Below are positions 1 through 10,071 of a stretch of DNA of 64,000 nt, piece by piece (positions within the stretch are counted from its first letter, which is position 1; each line of letters starts with the position of its first letter). The stretch comes from Amycolatopsis sp. MtRt-6 (GTDB taxonomy: Bacteria; Actinomycetota; Actinomycetes; Mycobacteriales; Pseudonocardiaceae). The position numbers were made by a program, and so were the translations under genes. The notes below the pieces were generated by a model. It was not told the DNA's origin and ran no database searches. It saw nothing but the letters and a program-made list of their open reading frames with translations. The stretch lies in assembly GCF_017308975.1 (NCBI RefSeq), contig NZ_JADWPD010000012.1, forward strand, positions 113,496-177,495, written 5' to 3'.

Positions 1-858
1 GCGTTCTTCGTCGTCCCAGGGCCGGTTCCGGCGCGGCGGGGCACCTCGTCCGCCGGGCGGACGTCGAGGAGGCGGGTTGTCCCGGCCGTCCTCGGGCGGC
101 CGCGGCCGCCGCCGCGGAGCAGCGTCACCACGCGGCGGGCGCGGATCGCCGTTTTCCGGACGGGGGGTGCGCCGCGCGGCCGGCGGCGGAGGCTTGCGCG
201 TGCCGCGGGAGCCCGGGTCGCGTTCGGCGGGAGCGGCGGCCCGGGGCGGGCGGCGTTCGCCGTCGGCGGGTGGACGCGGACGTCGCGGCGGCTCGCCGTC
301 CCGGCCGCGTTTGGCGCCGGCCGGGAGCGGGGTCTGCCCGGTCCGGTTCGAACCGGCCGGCCGCGGCCGCGCGTCGTCCTTTTTGCCCTTCTTGGGGGCG
401 TCGGGGTCGCGCTCGCGGAAGATCCGGACGAAGCCGATCAGCAGCGTGATGCCGGTGGTGATCGCCATGGTGGGGAAGCCGTTGATCAGCGGGGTGCCGA
501 TGCTCAGCGCCTTCGACAGCATGTCGTCGCCCGCGGACCCGGAGGTCAGCAGGATCACACCGGGCACGGTCACGGCCAGCACCAGCGGCGGCATCACCAT
601 GGGGCCGAACAGGCCGCGGCGCTTCACCGCGCAGACCGCGATCACGGCCCCGGCGATGTAGCAGACGGTGAAGACCAGCGGAATGTTGTTCTGGTTGGGC
701 TTGCCCAGGAAGGCGCCAACGATCGCCAGGCCGAGGCCGACCAGGACCGCCGCCCACCAGGGCAGTCCCCGCCTCGAACCGACGACAGGACGCTCATCCC
801 ACGGAACGGGGACGTCGTCGGCATCTGGATCGCTCTGGCGATCGCGAATCGCGGTCAC
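1..858 (-). CDS. DUF6542-type membrane protein with long basic Pro/Arg tail (partial)
   Basis: The gene reads leftward and runs off the window: 286 codons from a GTG at 858 with no stop. Four hydrophobic segments lie at roughly residues 33-130 (the first begins WWAAVLVGLG), joined by short loops such as GKPNQNN. After them comes a tail of more than 140 residues made almost only of Pro, Arg, Gly and Asp, probably a disordered cytoplasmic extension. The arrangement matches the actinobacterial DUF6542 family, which in M. tuberculosis (Rv1111c, from memory) lies next to ychF; here ychF is 7.5 kb away with repair genes between. Function is unknown. The tail is low-complexity, so its true length is uncertain. 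Confidence 0.8.
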   Translation of the reverse strand, partial: MTAIRDRQSDPDADDVPVPWDERPVVGSRRGLPWWAAVLVGLGLAIVGAFLGKPNQNNIPLVFTVCYIAGAVIAVCAVKRRGLFGPMVMPPLVLAVTVPGVILLTSGSAGDDMLSKALSIGTPLINGFPTMAITTGITLLIGFVRIFRERDPDAPKKGKKDDARPRPAGSNRTGQTPLPAGAKRGRDGEPPRRPRPPADGERRPPRAAAPAERDPGSRGTRKPPPPAARRTPRPENGDPRPPRGDAAPRRRPRPPEDGRDNPPPRRPPGGRGAPPRRNRPWDDEER

Positions 859-1395
859 AGGGCAACACCGTATCTCGTGGTTGTGAAGATCTTGCCAGCA
901 CCGCCGCCGACATGGGCCGACAGCCACCCGCGGAAACGAACCGGTGGCACCGGGTAGCAACCCGCGGGCCGCTGTGGTGAGGGTCCCTCGTGCAGGTGGC
1001 CGAGGACAACCGGCGCCCGGAGGAATACCCGGACGGGCGGTCGGAGGGGCGCTCGCCGCAGGGGATCGGCGGTGGGCGGGCGCGCGGCTTCGGCGGGCAT
1101 AACCGCTGGTCAGGCGCGCTCCGCTCGCACGACTCGGCAGCGGGCGCCGCTGACCGCCGCCCGCCGCCCGCAGCGCGCGGCTCGCAGGCGCGGCCGGCAC
1201 GCCCGGTGCCGGCGACACGCCCGGTGGTGGCCGGGCTCGGCACGGCCCAGCCGGCTCGTCGGCCGAGCGTCCGTGTACGTGGCTGGTCGGCTGCGTGCCC
1301 GGAGGGTCGGTTCGGGCACGCAGCCTGACCTGCCGGCCGAACCTGCCCCGCCGACGGAACCGGCGCCCGGAACCCGGCCTCCGCGACCTGCCGTG
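859..1395. other. 537-bp intergenic region with one terminator-like inverted repeat
   Basis: No convincing gene is seen here; open frames on both strands are Arg/Pro/Ala shadows of GC-rich DNA. It should hold the promoter of the leftward DUF6542 gene. An 11-bp perfect inverted repeat, CTGCGTGCCCG at 1291-1301 and its complement at 1313-1323, has an 11-nt loop. It lies about 70 bp past the rmuC stop and could end rmuC transcripts, although it has no T-run. Confidence 0.5.
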
Positions 1396-2310
1396 TCAGC
1401 TTGCCGCCAGCTCGTCTCCCTTCCGCACCGTCGGCACCGCCGCCGGGCTGCCCGAGGCCTCCGTCAGCGGGGCCACCGTCGACCGGAACGTCTCCAGCGC
1501 CTCCAGCTCCCGCCGGCGGGCCGACAGGAACCGCTGCAAGTGCGTGCTCGACAGGTTCAACGCCTCCACCGCGCCACCCGCCGCCCGGTGGGCCGCCGCC
1601 GCTCCTGCCCGGACCTGCTCCACGTCCGCCTCCAGCGTCCGGTCGCTCGCCGCGAACAACGCCGCCGAGGCCAGGACGCCGAACCCCGTCGGGCCACACA
1701 GGAACACCCGGCGGTCGATCAGCCAGCGCAGGAGCTCCGGGTCGGTGTCCAGGGCCGCGACCACCGCCGCGTCCGAGGGGACGAACATGATCGTGCCGTA
1801 GATCGCGTCCGCCCAGCGCTGGTAGCCCTTGCCCGCCAGCTCCGCCGCCCGGGACCGGATCTGCCGCACGTGCGCGCGCAACGCGTCCAGGCGCTCGTCC
1901 GGGTCGTCCGTCTCCACCGCCTCGGACCACGTCGCCATGCTCGCCTTTGCGTCGACCGGCACCGTGCGGTCGCCGCCCACGCGCAGCACCATGTCCGGCT
2001 TCGCCGCGCCGCCGCCGGCCAGGTCCGTCTGCAGGGTGAAGTGCAGGTCCTCGCGCAGCCCCAGCGCCCGTGCCGTCTCGACCAGCACCTGCTCGCCCAG
2101 CTCACCCCTTCCGCTGATCGAGGCGAACGCGACCTCGTAGCGCCGCAGCGCCAGCTGCTGCTGGTCCGCCTTGGCCCGCTCGGCCGCCACCAGCCGGGCC
2201 GCCGCGTCCGCCCGGCGCATCCCGTCCTGGTACAGCCGCCACAGCAGCGCGACGGCGAACAGCAGCAGGACCGCCAGCACGATCGCCGCCGTGGTCAGCA
2301 CTGTCGCCAC
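1396..2310 (-). CDS. rmuC: DNA recombination protein RmuC family
   Basis: A 304-residue protein with an N-terminal membrane anchor (residues 5-24), a short coiled stretch (about 30-60) and the RmuC core. Family hallmarks are GELGEQVL near 69, KPDMVLRVGG near 104 and PVDAK at 118-122; D106, D120 and K122 fit the PD-(D/E)xK-like nuclease signature. RmuC proteins limit inversions and rearrangements and are thought to be nucleases acting at replication forks. It is shorter than E. coli RmuC (about 475 residues), as is usual for actinobacterial members with a reduced coiled coil. It is divergent from sbcDC, so a repair neighbourhood is likely. Confidence 0.88.
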   Translation of the reverse strand: MATVLTTAAIVLAVLLLFAVALLWRLYQDGMRRADAAARLVAAERAKADQQQLALRRYEVAFASISGRGELGEQVLVETARALGLREDLHFTLQTDLAGGGAAKPDMVLRVGGDRTVPVDAKASMATWSEAVETDDPDERLDALRAHVRQIRSRAAELAGKGYQRWADAIYGTIMFVPSDAAVVAALDTDPELLRWLIDRRVFLCGPTGFGVLASAALFAASDRTLEADVEQVRAGAAAAHRAAGGAVEALNLSSTHLQRFLSARRRELEALETFRSTVAPLTEASGSPAAVPTVRKGDELAAS

Positions 2311-2458
2311 TTCGCCTCCTTCGTCCGAACTCCGAGCGCTCGCGGAACATCATGGCGGACCCCACCGACAAAAAACGCACCCGAACCGTCGCTGTGGGTA
2401 GCTGACCTGCGAACACATCGATTCCGCGCAGGGCGTGTCCGATCCTGCACACTCGTGT

Positions 2459-2474
2459 TAGTACACACGTTCGA
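2459..2474. promoter_or_regulatory. LexA (SOS) box-like site upstream of sbcDC
   Basis: TAGTACACACGTTCGA matches the actinobacterial SOS consensus TCGAAC-N4-GTTCGA at 10 of 12 defined positions, with a perfect right half. It sits 57 bp before the sbcD start, between divergent rmuC and sbcD, and is overlapped by a wider imperfect palindrome (CACTCG at 2450, CGAGTG at 2472). LexA control is an inference. Confidence 0.45.
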
Positions 2475-2531
2475 GTGAGAAGGCGGCGTGCCTGCGCGAT
2501 TTCGTCGGACCCGGGTCGTACCTTGGCCCTC

Positions 2532-3683
2532 GTGAGAATCCTGCACACCTCCGACTGGCACGTCGGGCGCACGTTCCACGGCGCCGACCTGCTCGCGGAA
2601 CAGGAAGCGGTGCTCGGGCACCTCGCCGACCTCGTGGCCGGCGAGGCGATCGACGCCGTCCTGGTGGCAGGCGACATCTACGACCGCGCGGTCCCCTCGG
2701 CGGAGGCCGTCCGGGTCGCCACGAAAGCCGTCGCCCGGATCCGCGCGGCCGGCGCGCAACTCGTTGTCACGCCCGGAAACCACGACTCGGCGCCCCGCCT
2801 CGGCGCGTTCGCGGAGTTCGCCGCGGCCGGTGGCCTCCACCTGCGCACCACCGTCGGCGGGCTGGCCGAACCGGTGCTGCTCGAAGACGCCCACGGCCCG
2901 GTCGCCGTCTACGGCATCCCTTACCTGGAACCGGAACCGGCGCGCCACGCGCTGGGCGTGCCCGATGCCCGCGGCCACACCGGCGTGCTCACCGAGGCCA
3001 TGCGCCGGATCCGCGCGGACCTCGAAACCCGGCCCGGCGTCCGGTCGGTCGTGCTCGCGCACGCGTTCGTCACCGGCGGCGAACCCACCGACTCCGAGCG
3101 CACGATCGCGGTCGGCGGGGTCGAGCAGGTGCCCGGCTCGGTCTTCGACGGCGTCGACTACGTGGCACTGGGCCACCTCCACGGCCCGCAGACGCTCGCC
3201 GAGCACCTGCGGTACTCCGGCAGCCCGCTGGCGTACTCGTTTTCCGAAGCACGCCAACGCAAATCGGTCTGGCTGGTCGACTTGGACCAAAGCGGCCTCG
3301 CCGAGGTCCGGCGCCACGAACTGCCGGTCCCGAGAAAGCTCGCCACGCTCACCGGCGAAATCGAAGACCTCCTGCGGGACCCGGCGCACGACGCCTACCT
3401 CGGCCACTTCCTGTCGGTCACGGTCACCGACCGGGTGCGCCCGGTCGACGCGATGCGGCGGCTGCGCGAGCGGTTCCCGTACGCCGTGCACCTGGAGTGG
3501 GAGCCCGCGGGCGGCCACGCCGGCGCCCCGCTGCGTTACGCCGACGCCGTCCGCGGCCGGTCCGACATCGAGGTCTCGCGCAGCTTCCTCGACGACTGCC
3601 GCGGCGCCCCGCCGACCGAGCGCGAAGAGCGGCTCCTGTTCCACGCCCTGGAAGCGGCCGACCGGGGGGCCCTCGCGAAATGA
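2532..3683 (+). CDS. sbcD: Exonuclease SbcD (Mre11-like nuclease subunit)
   Basis: A 383-residue metallophosphoesterase that pairs with SbcC to process hairpins and blocked double-strand DNA ends. Metal-binding motifs are in order: DWHVG near residue 8, GDIYDR near 53, GNHD near 82, a histidine in LAHAF near 178 and GHLHG near 213. The GTG at 2532 is chosen because it gives the standard N-terminus VRILHTSDWHVG; the frame stays open further upstream but without family similarity. It overlaps sbcC by four bases (ATGA), so the two are translationally coupled. An SOS-like box lies upstream. Confidence 0.96.
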   Translation: MRILHTSDWHVGRTFHGADLLAEQEAVLGHLADLVAGEAIDAVLVAGDIYDRAVPSAEAVRVATKAVARIRAAGAQLVVTPGNHDSAPRLGAFAEFAAAGGLHLRTTVGGLAEPVLLEDAHGPVAVYGIPYLEPEPARHALGVPDARGHTGVLTEAMRRIRADLETRPGVRSVVLAHAFVTGGEPTDSERTIAVGGVEQVPGSVFDGVDYVALGHLHGPQTLAEHLRYSGSPLAYSFSEARQRKSVWLVDLDQSGLAEVRRHELPVPRKLATLTGEIEDLLRDPAHDAYLGHFLSVTVTDRVRPVDAMRRLRERFPYAVHLEWEPAGGHAGAPLRYADAVRGRSDIEVSRSFLDDCRGAPPTEREERLLFHALEAADRGALAK

Positions 3684-6631
3684 GGCTGCACAGGCTGGAG
3701 GTCGAAGCCTTCGGGCCGTACTGCGCACGCGAAGTGGTCGACTTCGACGTGCTCGGCGCCGACGGTCTCTTCCTCCTGCACGGCGAAACCGGCGCCGGCA
3801 AGACAACGCTGCTCGACGCGATCGCGTTCGCGCTGTTCGGCGTGGTCCCCGGCGCCCGCAACGAGGCCAAGCGGCTGCGCTGCGACCTCGCCGAGCCCGA
3901 CCAGGTCACGGAGGTCGCGCTGGAGCTCACCGTGCAGGGGCACCGGCTGAAGATCGTGCGCAACCCGGAGTACCAGCGGCCGAAGCGGCGCGGCGAGGGC
4001 ACGACCACCCAGCAGGCCAAGGTGTCGCTGAGCTGGATCGGCACCGCGCCGGCCGGGCTGCCACCGGAAGGCCTGATCCGGATCGAGGAGGTCGCGCGCA
4101 CCGTCGAGCGGCTGCTCGGGATGACGGCGGCCCAGTTCTTCCAGGTGGTGCTCCTGCCCCAGGGCGAATTCGCCCGCTTCCTGCGTTCGGACACCGCCGA
4201 GCGCGAGAAGCTCCTGGAGCGGCTGTTCGGCACCGAGCGCTTCGCCGACGTCGAACGCTGGTTCGCCGAGCTGCGCGCCGAGCGCGGCCGGGAGCTCGAA
4301 GCGCGGCAGCGGGACGTGCGGGAGCTGCTGGCCCGGTACGCGCAGGAGGCCCACCAGGAGCCACCGGAGGCGGACGTCGCCGAGTGGGTCGACGCTGTGC
4401 TCGCGGCCTCGGAAGAACGCGTCCAGCGAGTGACGGCCGAGGAGGAGCGGGCCCGGTCGGCCGCCGAGCGCGCGGACGTCTACCTGCAGGAAGAACGCGC
4501 GGGCGCGGAAAAGATCCGCCGCGTCCGCACCGCGCACCTGCGGCTCCTGGAAATCACCGAGCAGGCGCCGCAGCGCGCGGAGTGGGCGCAGGAGGTGGCG
4601 GCCGCGCGGCGGGCGGCCGGCGTCGCCGCAGCGGCCGACCTGCTGGACCGGCGGGTCGCCGAACTCGCCGAAGCCGAGCAGGCGGAGAAGGAACGCGGCG
4701 TTCGCCTGCGAGAGTTAGGCACCCGGGCGACCGGCGACCTGAAGGCGCGGGCGGCCACCGCGCGCGAAGAGGCAGGGGCGGTCGCGGAGCTGCTTGCCGA
4801 AGCCGAGCAGCAGGAGCTCGACGTCATGCGGCGAGACGACCGGAAGCTGGCCGCCGTCACGGCCCGGCAGCAGGTCGAGGAACTGACCGGCGAGCTGGCC
4901 GCGATCCCCGGCCAGCTGGCCAAGCTGCGGGCGGACGCCTTGGCAGCGGCGGAAGCCGAGGCGAAGCTCGACGGCGCCAAGGCAAAGGTGGACGAGTTGC
5001 GTGCCTTCGCCCGCGACGCCGCCGAGCTGCCCGAAGCCCAGGCGAAAGTCCAGCGCGGTGAGGCCAAGCTGCGCGAAGTCGTCGACGCGCACCAGGCCGC
5101 CCGGCAACGCCGGCTCGACCTGCGCGAGCGCCGGCTCGACGGGATGGCGGCCGAGCTGGCCGCCGCGCTGGCCGACGGCGCACCGTGCCCGGTGTGCGGG
5201 TCGGCCGAGCACCCGGCGAAGGCCAGCCGGGACGTCGAGCTGGTCGATCCGGCCGAAGAGCGTCAGGCCGAAGAAGCCGAGCAGGCGGCGGACGCGGTGC
5301 GGCAGCGGGTCGTCGTCGCGCTGGAAGAGGCGAAGGCGCGGCTGGCCGGGCTGATCGAGCGGCTGGCCGGGCGCACGGCCGAGTCGATCACCGCCGAGCT
5401 GGCCGAAGCCCGCGCCACAGTCGCCGCGCTGACCGCGCAGGCCGCCGGGAAGGCGAAGCTGAGCCAGCAGGTCGTCCTCCTGGAACGCGACGCCGAGCAG
5501 CGGGCCGAACGCCTGCGCCGGGCCGAACAGGCGGCGACCGAAGCCACGACCGACGTCCGCGCCCTGGACGAACGGCTGGCCGAACGCGAACGCCGGCTGG
5601 TCGCCGGGCGCGGCGAGTTCGCGGACGTCGGCGCGCGGCGGCAGCACCTCCTCGGCCTGGCGGAGGCCCTGGAAGCGGTCGCGGACGCCCGCACGGCGGT
5701 CGCCGGCGCGCGGGATCGGGTGGCCGAACAAAAAACGCTGGTCGAGGCGGCGGTCACGGCGAAGGGGTTCACGTCGCTGAAGAAGGCGCGGGCCGCGATG
5801 CTGCCGGACGAGCAGATCGAGAAGCTGGAGCAAGGCATCGCCGAGGCCGAAGCGGCCGCGGCGGGCGCGCGGGCGCTGCTGGCCGAGCCGGACCTGTTCG
5901 GGATCTCGCCGGACGACGTCGCGGACGTCGGCCGCGCCGCCGACGCGGCCCAGCTGGCCCGGGCACGGGCCGACTCGGCGTATGCGGCATTGCGGGTGGC
6001 CACCGCGCAGCACGAGGAGCTGACCCGGCTCGCCGGACTGCTGCGCAAGGCGCTGGCCGGGCTCGCGCCTGCCGAAGCGGAGTACGCCGAGCTGCGCGCG
6101 CTCGCGGACGTCGTCAACGGGCGCGGGCAGAACAGCCGGAAGATGTCGCTGCGGTCGTATGTGCTGGCCGCGCGGCTCGAAGAAGTCGCCGTCGCCGCCA
6201 CGCACCGGCTGCGCACGATGAGCCAGGGCCGGTACGCGTTCGTGCACTCGGACGCGGCCGGCGCGCGCGGCACCCGCGGCGGGCTCGGCATCGACGTGCT
6301 CGACGACTACTCCGGCACCATCCGCCCGGCGAAGACCCTGTCCGGCGGTGAGTCCTTCCTCGCGTCGCTGGCCCTCGCGCTGGGGCTGGCCGACGTCGTC
6401 GCGGGGGAGACCGGCGGCGCGTTGCTGGACACGCTGTTCGTCGACGAGGGTTTCGGCACGCTGGACGCCGAAACCCTCGACGTCGTGATGAACATCCTCG
6501 ACGAGCTGCGCGCCGGCGGGCGGGTGGTCGGGCTCGTGTCCCACGTCGAAGAGCTGCGGCAGCGGATCCCGACCCGGCTGCGGGTCCGCAAGTCCCGCAC
6601 GGGCTCGACATTGGAGGTGCGCGCGGGCTGA
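3680..6631 (+). CDS. sbcC: Exonuclease SbcC (Rad50-like SMC ATPase)
   Basis: A 983-residue ATPase partner of SbcD. The N-terminal half-site has Walker A GETGAGKT at residues 35-42. Long Ala/Glu/Arg-rich coiled coils follow on either side of a zinc hook CPVC at about 503-506. The C-terminal half-site carries the signature LSGGESF near 887 and Walker B LFVDEGF near 919. Length and order match actinobacterial SbcC. The start ATG lies within the sbcD stop (ATGA overlap), making an obvious two-gene operon. The dimer would tether DNA ends through the hook and power SbcD cutting. Confidence 0.96.
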   Translation: MRLHRLEVEAFGPYCAREVVDFDVLGADGLFLLHGETGAGKTTLLDAIAFALFGVVPGARNEAKRLRCDLAEPDQVTEVALELTVQGHRLKIVRNPEYQRPKRRGEGTTTQQAKVSLSWIGTAPAGLPPEGLIRIEEVARTVERLLGMTAAQFFQVVLLPQGEFARFLRSDTAEREKLLERLFGTERFADVERWFAELRAERGRELEARQRDVRELLARYAQEAHQEPPEADVAEWVDAVLAASEERVQRVTAEEERARSAAERADVYLQEERAGAEKIRRVRTAHLRLLEITEQAPQRAEWAQEVAAARRAAGVAAAADLLDRRVAELAEAEQAEKERGVRLRELGTRATGDLKARAATAREEAGAVAELLAEAEQQELDVMRRDDRKLAAVTARQQVEELTGELAAIPGQLAKLRADALAAAEAEAKLDGAKAKVDELRAFARDAAELPEAQAKVQRGEAKLREVVDAHQAARQRRLDLRERRLDGMAAELAAALADGAPCPVCGSAEHPAKASRDVELVDPAEERQAEEAEQAADAVRQRVVVALEEAKARLAGLIERLAGRTAESITAELAEARATVAALTAQAAGKAKLSQQVVLLERDAEQRAERLRRAEQAATEATTDVRALDERLAERERRLVAGRGEFADVGARRQHLLGLAEALEAVADARTAVAGARDRVAEQKTLVEAAVTAKGFTSLKKARAAMLPDEQIEKLEQGIAEAEAAAAGARALLAEPDLFGISPDDVADVGRAADAAQLARARADSAYAALRVATAQHEELTRLAGLLRKALAGLAPAEAEYAELRALADVVNGRGQNSRKMSLRSYVLAARLEEVAVAATHRLRTMSQGRYAFVHSDAAGARGTRGGLGIDVLDDYSGTIRPAKTLSGGESFLASLALALGLADVVAGETGGALLDTLFVDEGFGTLDAETLDVVMNILDELRAGGRVVGLVSHVEELRQRIPTRLRVRKSRTGSTLEVRAG

Positions 6632-6652
6632 TCACTCGGCCAAGATGAAGCC

Positions 6653-6859
6653 ATGACCGACCAGCCGCCGAACGGCCTGCCCCGCTACCGCATGCTCACC
6701 GGCCCGGACGACGCCAAGTTCTGCCACCGGGTCAGCGAGATGCTGGAGCTCGGCTACCGCCTGTACGGCTCGCCGGCGGCGACCTACGACGGTGAGCAGG
6801 TCATCGTCGCGCAAGCCGTGCTGTGGCAGGGCGAACAGGGCCAGGCGAACAGAAGCTAG
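6653..6859 (+). CDS. DUF1737 domain protein
   Basis: A 68-residue protein with the DUF1737 pattern: YRMLTGPDD near the start, FCHRVSEMLELGYRLYG in the middle and a conserved AQAV near the end. It follows sbcC after 21 bp and might be cotranscribed with it. Its TAG stop shares the palindromic CTAG (6856-6859) with the stop of the convergent alkA gene, so there is no room for a terminator between them. Function is unknown. Confidence 0.85.
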   Translation: MTDQPPNGLPRYRMLTGPDDAKFCHRVSEMLELGYRLYGSPAATYDGEQVIVAQAVLWQGEQGQANRS

Positions 6860-8256
6860 GCGGACAAGGGCGAAGCGGCCGCGCGCCGGAGGTACATCCC
6901 GGCGTAGGAGCACCACGGCGTCCACGCGCGGGCTCGCTCGCCGAGCGAATCCGGCGAGATCCCCAGCGTCTCGGCGCCGCGGCGGACTTTCGCGTCGTCG
7001 GCGAGCAGCACGTCCGGGGCGCCGAGGACCCGCATCACCACGTGGTCCGCGGTCGGCAGGTCGACATACGTCAGCAGCTCCGCCCGCAGTTCCGCGGCGT
7101 CCCGGCCCACGTGCACGTCCAGCCGTCCCTCGGCCAGCGCGGCGGCGACGGGGTGGCCGGTCGTCGCGACCTGGGCCGCCGTCGGGAACAGCCGCGTCAC
7201 GCCCCACTCGCCCGGCATCTCCTCGCCGGGCGGCACCTCGCTCAGGAGGGCGCGGAGCAGCAGTTCCTCACCGTCGACGGCGCCCGGCACCCGGATCCCG
7301 GGCACGGCCGCGACCAGCAGGGCCAACGCCGGGTCCGCGCCCAGCACGCGGGTGACCGCCGCGGGATCGGCGTCGAGATCGAGCAGCCGGCGCACCCGGC
7401 TGACCGCGCTGCCGAGGTCGCGCAGGTCGGTGAGCATCAGTTCACAGCGGACGTGGTCGGGTGAAGGCGTCAGCCGGACGACGCCGGAGCCGTGGGCGAG
7501 CCGCAGGGTGCGCGCGTAGGACTCCGACGTCACTTCCTCGACGCCCGGTACCGCGTGCTCCGCGAAGAAGCGAAGCAACCCCGAAGCGTCGAACGGCGGG
7601 CGGAACGGCAACCGCAGGCTGAGCCGCGTTCCGGTGACATCGCTCTGCCGTCCCCGTCGTGAAGCCGCGGAGACGCGAAGCTGCGAAGGCGTCGTCGCGA
7701 ACACTTCGCGGATCGTCTCGTTGAACTGCCGGACGCTGGAGAAGCCCGCCGCGAAGGCGACGTCCGTCAGCGGCAGCTCGGACATCTCGATGAGCAGCCG
7801 CGCCGAATGCGCGCGGTGGGCGCGGGCCAGGGCCAGCGGGCCCGCGCCCAGCTCGGCGGTGAGCACGCGGCCGAGCTGGCGGTCCGAGTAGCCGAGCCGC
7901 CGGGCGAGGCCCGGGACGCCTTCGCGCTCCACGGTTCCGTCGGAGATCAGGCGCATCGCCCGCGCGGCGAGGTCGGCGCGCACGTTCCAGTCCGGCGAGC
8001 CGGGCACGGCGTCGGGCAGGCAGCGGCGGCAGGCGCGGAAGCCGTTGGCCTGCGCGGCCGCCGACGTCGGGAAGAAGCGGACGTTCTGCACCTTCGGCGT
8101 CGACGCCGGGCAGGACGGGCGGCAGTAGATGCCGGTGGTGCGGACCGCCATGATGAACTGGCCGTCGAAGCGCGAGTCGCGGGCGGTGACCACGCGGTAG
8201 CAGCGTTCGGCGTCGCGCCAGAGTGCGCGCGTTTCGGTGACCATGAATTCGAGCAT
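6856..8256 (-). CDS. alkA: Ada-AlkA fusion: alkylation sensor, AraC domain and 3-methyladenine glycosylase-like domain
   Basis: A 466-residue protein. The N-terminal Ada zinc domain has C45, C49, C76 and C79 (YCRPSCP and ACRRC), where methyl transfer from phosphotriesters would occur. An AraC-type helix-turn-helix follows (about 100-195), then an AlkA-like glycosylase domain. That last domain looks worn: the usual GQQVS helix region is shortened, and the helix-hairpin-helix (normally PGIGPWTA) reads YVDLPTADH, although the catalytic aspartate appears kept at about D421 (LLADDAKVRR). It may act mainly as a methylation-triggered regulator. An alternative start is the ATG at 8244. It is divergent from ychF. 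Confidence 0.88.
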   Translation of the reverse strand: MLEFMVTETRALWRDAERCYRVVTARDSRFDGQFIMAVRTTGIYCRPSCPASTPKVQNVRFFPTSAAAQANGFRACRRCLPDAVPGSPDWNVRADLAARAMRLISDGTVEREGVPGLARRLGYSDRQLGRVLTAELGAGPLALARAHRAHSARLLIEMSELPLTDVAFAAGFSSVRQFNETIREVFATTPSQLRVSAASRRGRQSDVTGTRLSLRLPFRPPFDASGLLRFFAEHAVPGVEEVTSESYARTLRLAHGSGVVRLTPSPDHVRCELMLTDLRDLGSAVSRVRRLLDLDADPAAVTRVLGADPALALLVAAVPGIRVPGAVDGEELLLRALLSEVPPGEEMPGEWGVTRLFPTAAQVATTGHPVAAALAEGRLDVHVGRDAAELRAELLTYVDLPTADHVVMRVLGAPDVLLADDAKVRRGAETLGISPDSLGERARAWTPWCSYAGMYLRRAAASPLSA

Positions 8257-8346
8257 GCCAGCAGGTCAGCGCCGTCGCTGGCGGAAATCCGCCACGGCGT
8301 TGGGTGCGTGGGGCCGGGCCGGGGCGGGCACGTAGACTGCGGGGTC

Positions 8347-9429
<1,083 letters not shown>

Positions 9430-9450
9430 GCGTCAACTACTGACTGTTGT

Positions 9451-9486
9451 TTTCATTGGACGCAGGATATGCTGCGTCCAATGAAA
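9451..9486. promoter_or_regulatory. 36-bp palindrome over the promoter and start codon of the MNT-HEPN operon
   Basis: TTTCATTGGACGCAG (9451-9465) is followed six bases later by its exact complement (9472-9486). The spacer is itself almost symmetrical (GATATG). The right arm contains the ATG at 9481. A -35-like TGACTG (9441) and a -10-like GATATG (9466) fall across it. This is where an autorepressor would bind, and the first gene encodes a winged helix-turn-helix. Confidence 0.7.
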
Positions 9487-10071
9487 GCTTCGCCGAGCCT
9501 GCTGCCCCTGCTGCGCTCCCGCATGCAGGGCGAGCTGCTCGCGCTGGTCCTGCTGCACCCGGAGCGCGAGTACAGCATCACCGAGCTCGGCAAGGCGTTC
9601 GGCGTCTCGGCGACGACCGTGCTGCGCGAGGTCGAACGGCTCGTCGGCGGCGGCATCCTCGAAGACCGGCGGGTCGGCCGCAGCCGGCTCGTCAGAGCCC
9701 GCACCGACACCCCGCTCTACCGGCCCCTGGCCGAGCTCATCTCCGTCACCTTCGGGCCGCTGCCCCTGCTCACCGAGGCGCTGTCCGGGCTGGCGGGCGT
9801 GCGCGAGGCCTACATCTACGGGTCCTGGGCCGCGCGCTACAGCGGGGAACCGGGGCCGCCGCCGGGTGACGTCGATGTCCTCGTCGTCGGCTCGCCCGAT
9901 GCGGACGAGCTCTTCGACCTGGCCGAGGGCGTGTCGCGGCGGCTGGGGCGCGAAGTCAACGTCCACCGGATCTCGCCGGCGGCGTGGGCGGCGAGCAGCA
10001 CCGACCCGTTCCTCACCAGCGTGCGTGAACGCCCGCTGGCCCCGCTGCCGCTCGAGCAGGAGACAGCATGA
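9481..10071 (+). CDS. Winged-helix / MNT-type nucleotidyltransferase fusion protein
   Basis: A 196-residue protein from the ATG at 9481; an ATG at 9469 inside the palindrome would add MLRP. An N-terminal winged helix (about 10-75, with YSITELGKAFGVSATTV) precedes a minimal nucleotidyltransferase domain. That domain has the GS..DxD signature: GSWAAR near 114 and DVDV near 130-133. MNT enzymes commonly act as antitoxins by AMPylating a HEPN partner, and a HEPN gene follows with an ATGA overlap. Fusion to a DNA-binding domain suggests autoregulation through the palindrome. The promoter position predicts a leaderless or nearly leaderless message. Specific substrate unknown. Confidence 0.82.
   Translation: MKASPSLLPLLRSRMQGELLALVLLHPEREYSITELGKAFGVSATTVLREVERLVGGGILEDRRVGRSRLVRARTDTPLYRPLAELISVTFGPLPLLTEALSGLAGVREAYIYGSWAARYSGEPGPPPGDVDVLVVGSPDADELFDLAEGVSRRLGREVNVHRISPAAWAASSTDPFLTSVRERPLAPLPLEQETA

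Noticed and set aside
1101..2310. Extended frames on both strands around rmuC
   Set aside because: RmuC motifs lie only in the minus-strand frame ending at 1396; the others are shadows.
2295..3806. 503-codon minus-strand frame opposite sbcD
   Set aside because: Antisense shadow; no ribosome binding site and no recognisable domain, and it would swallow the rmuC-sbcD promoter region.
4715..6544. 609-codon minus-strand frame opposite sbcC
   Set aside because: Antisense shadow of a clear gene; repetitive Gln/Arg/Gly composition and no motif.
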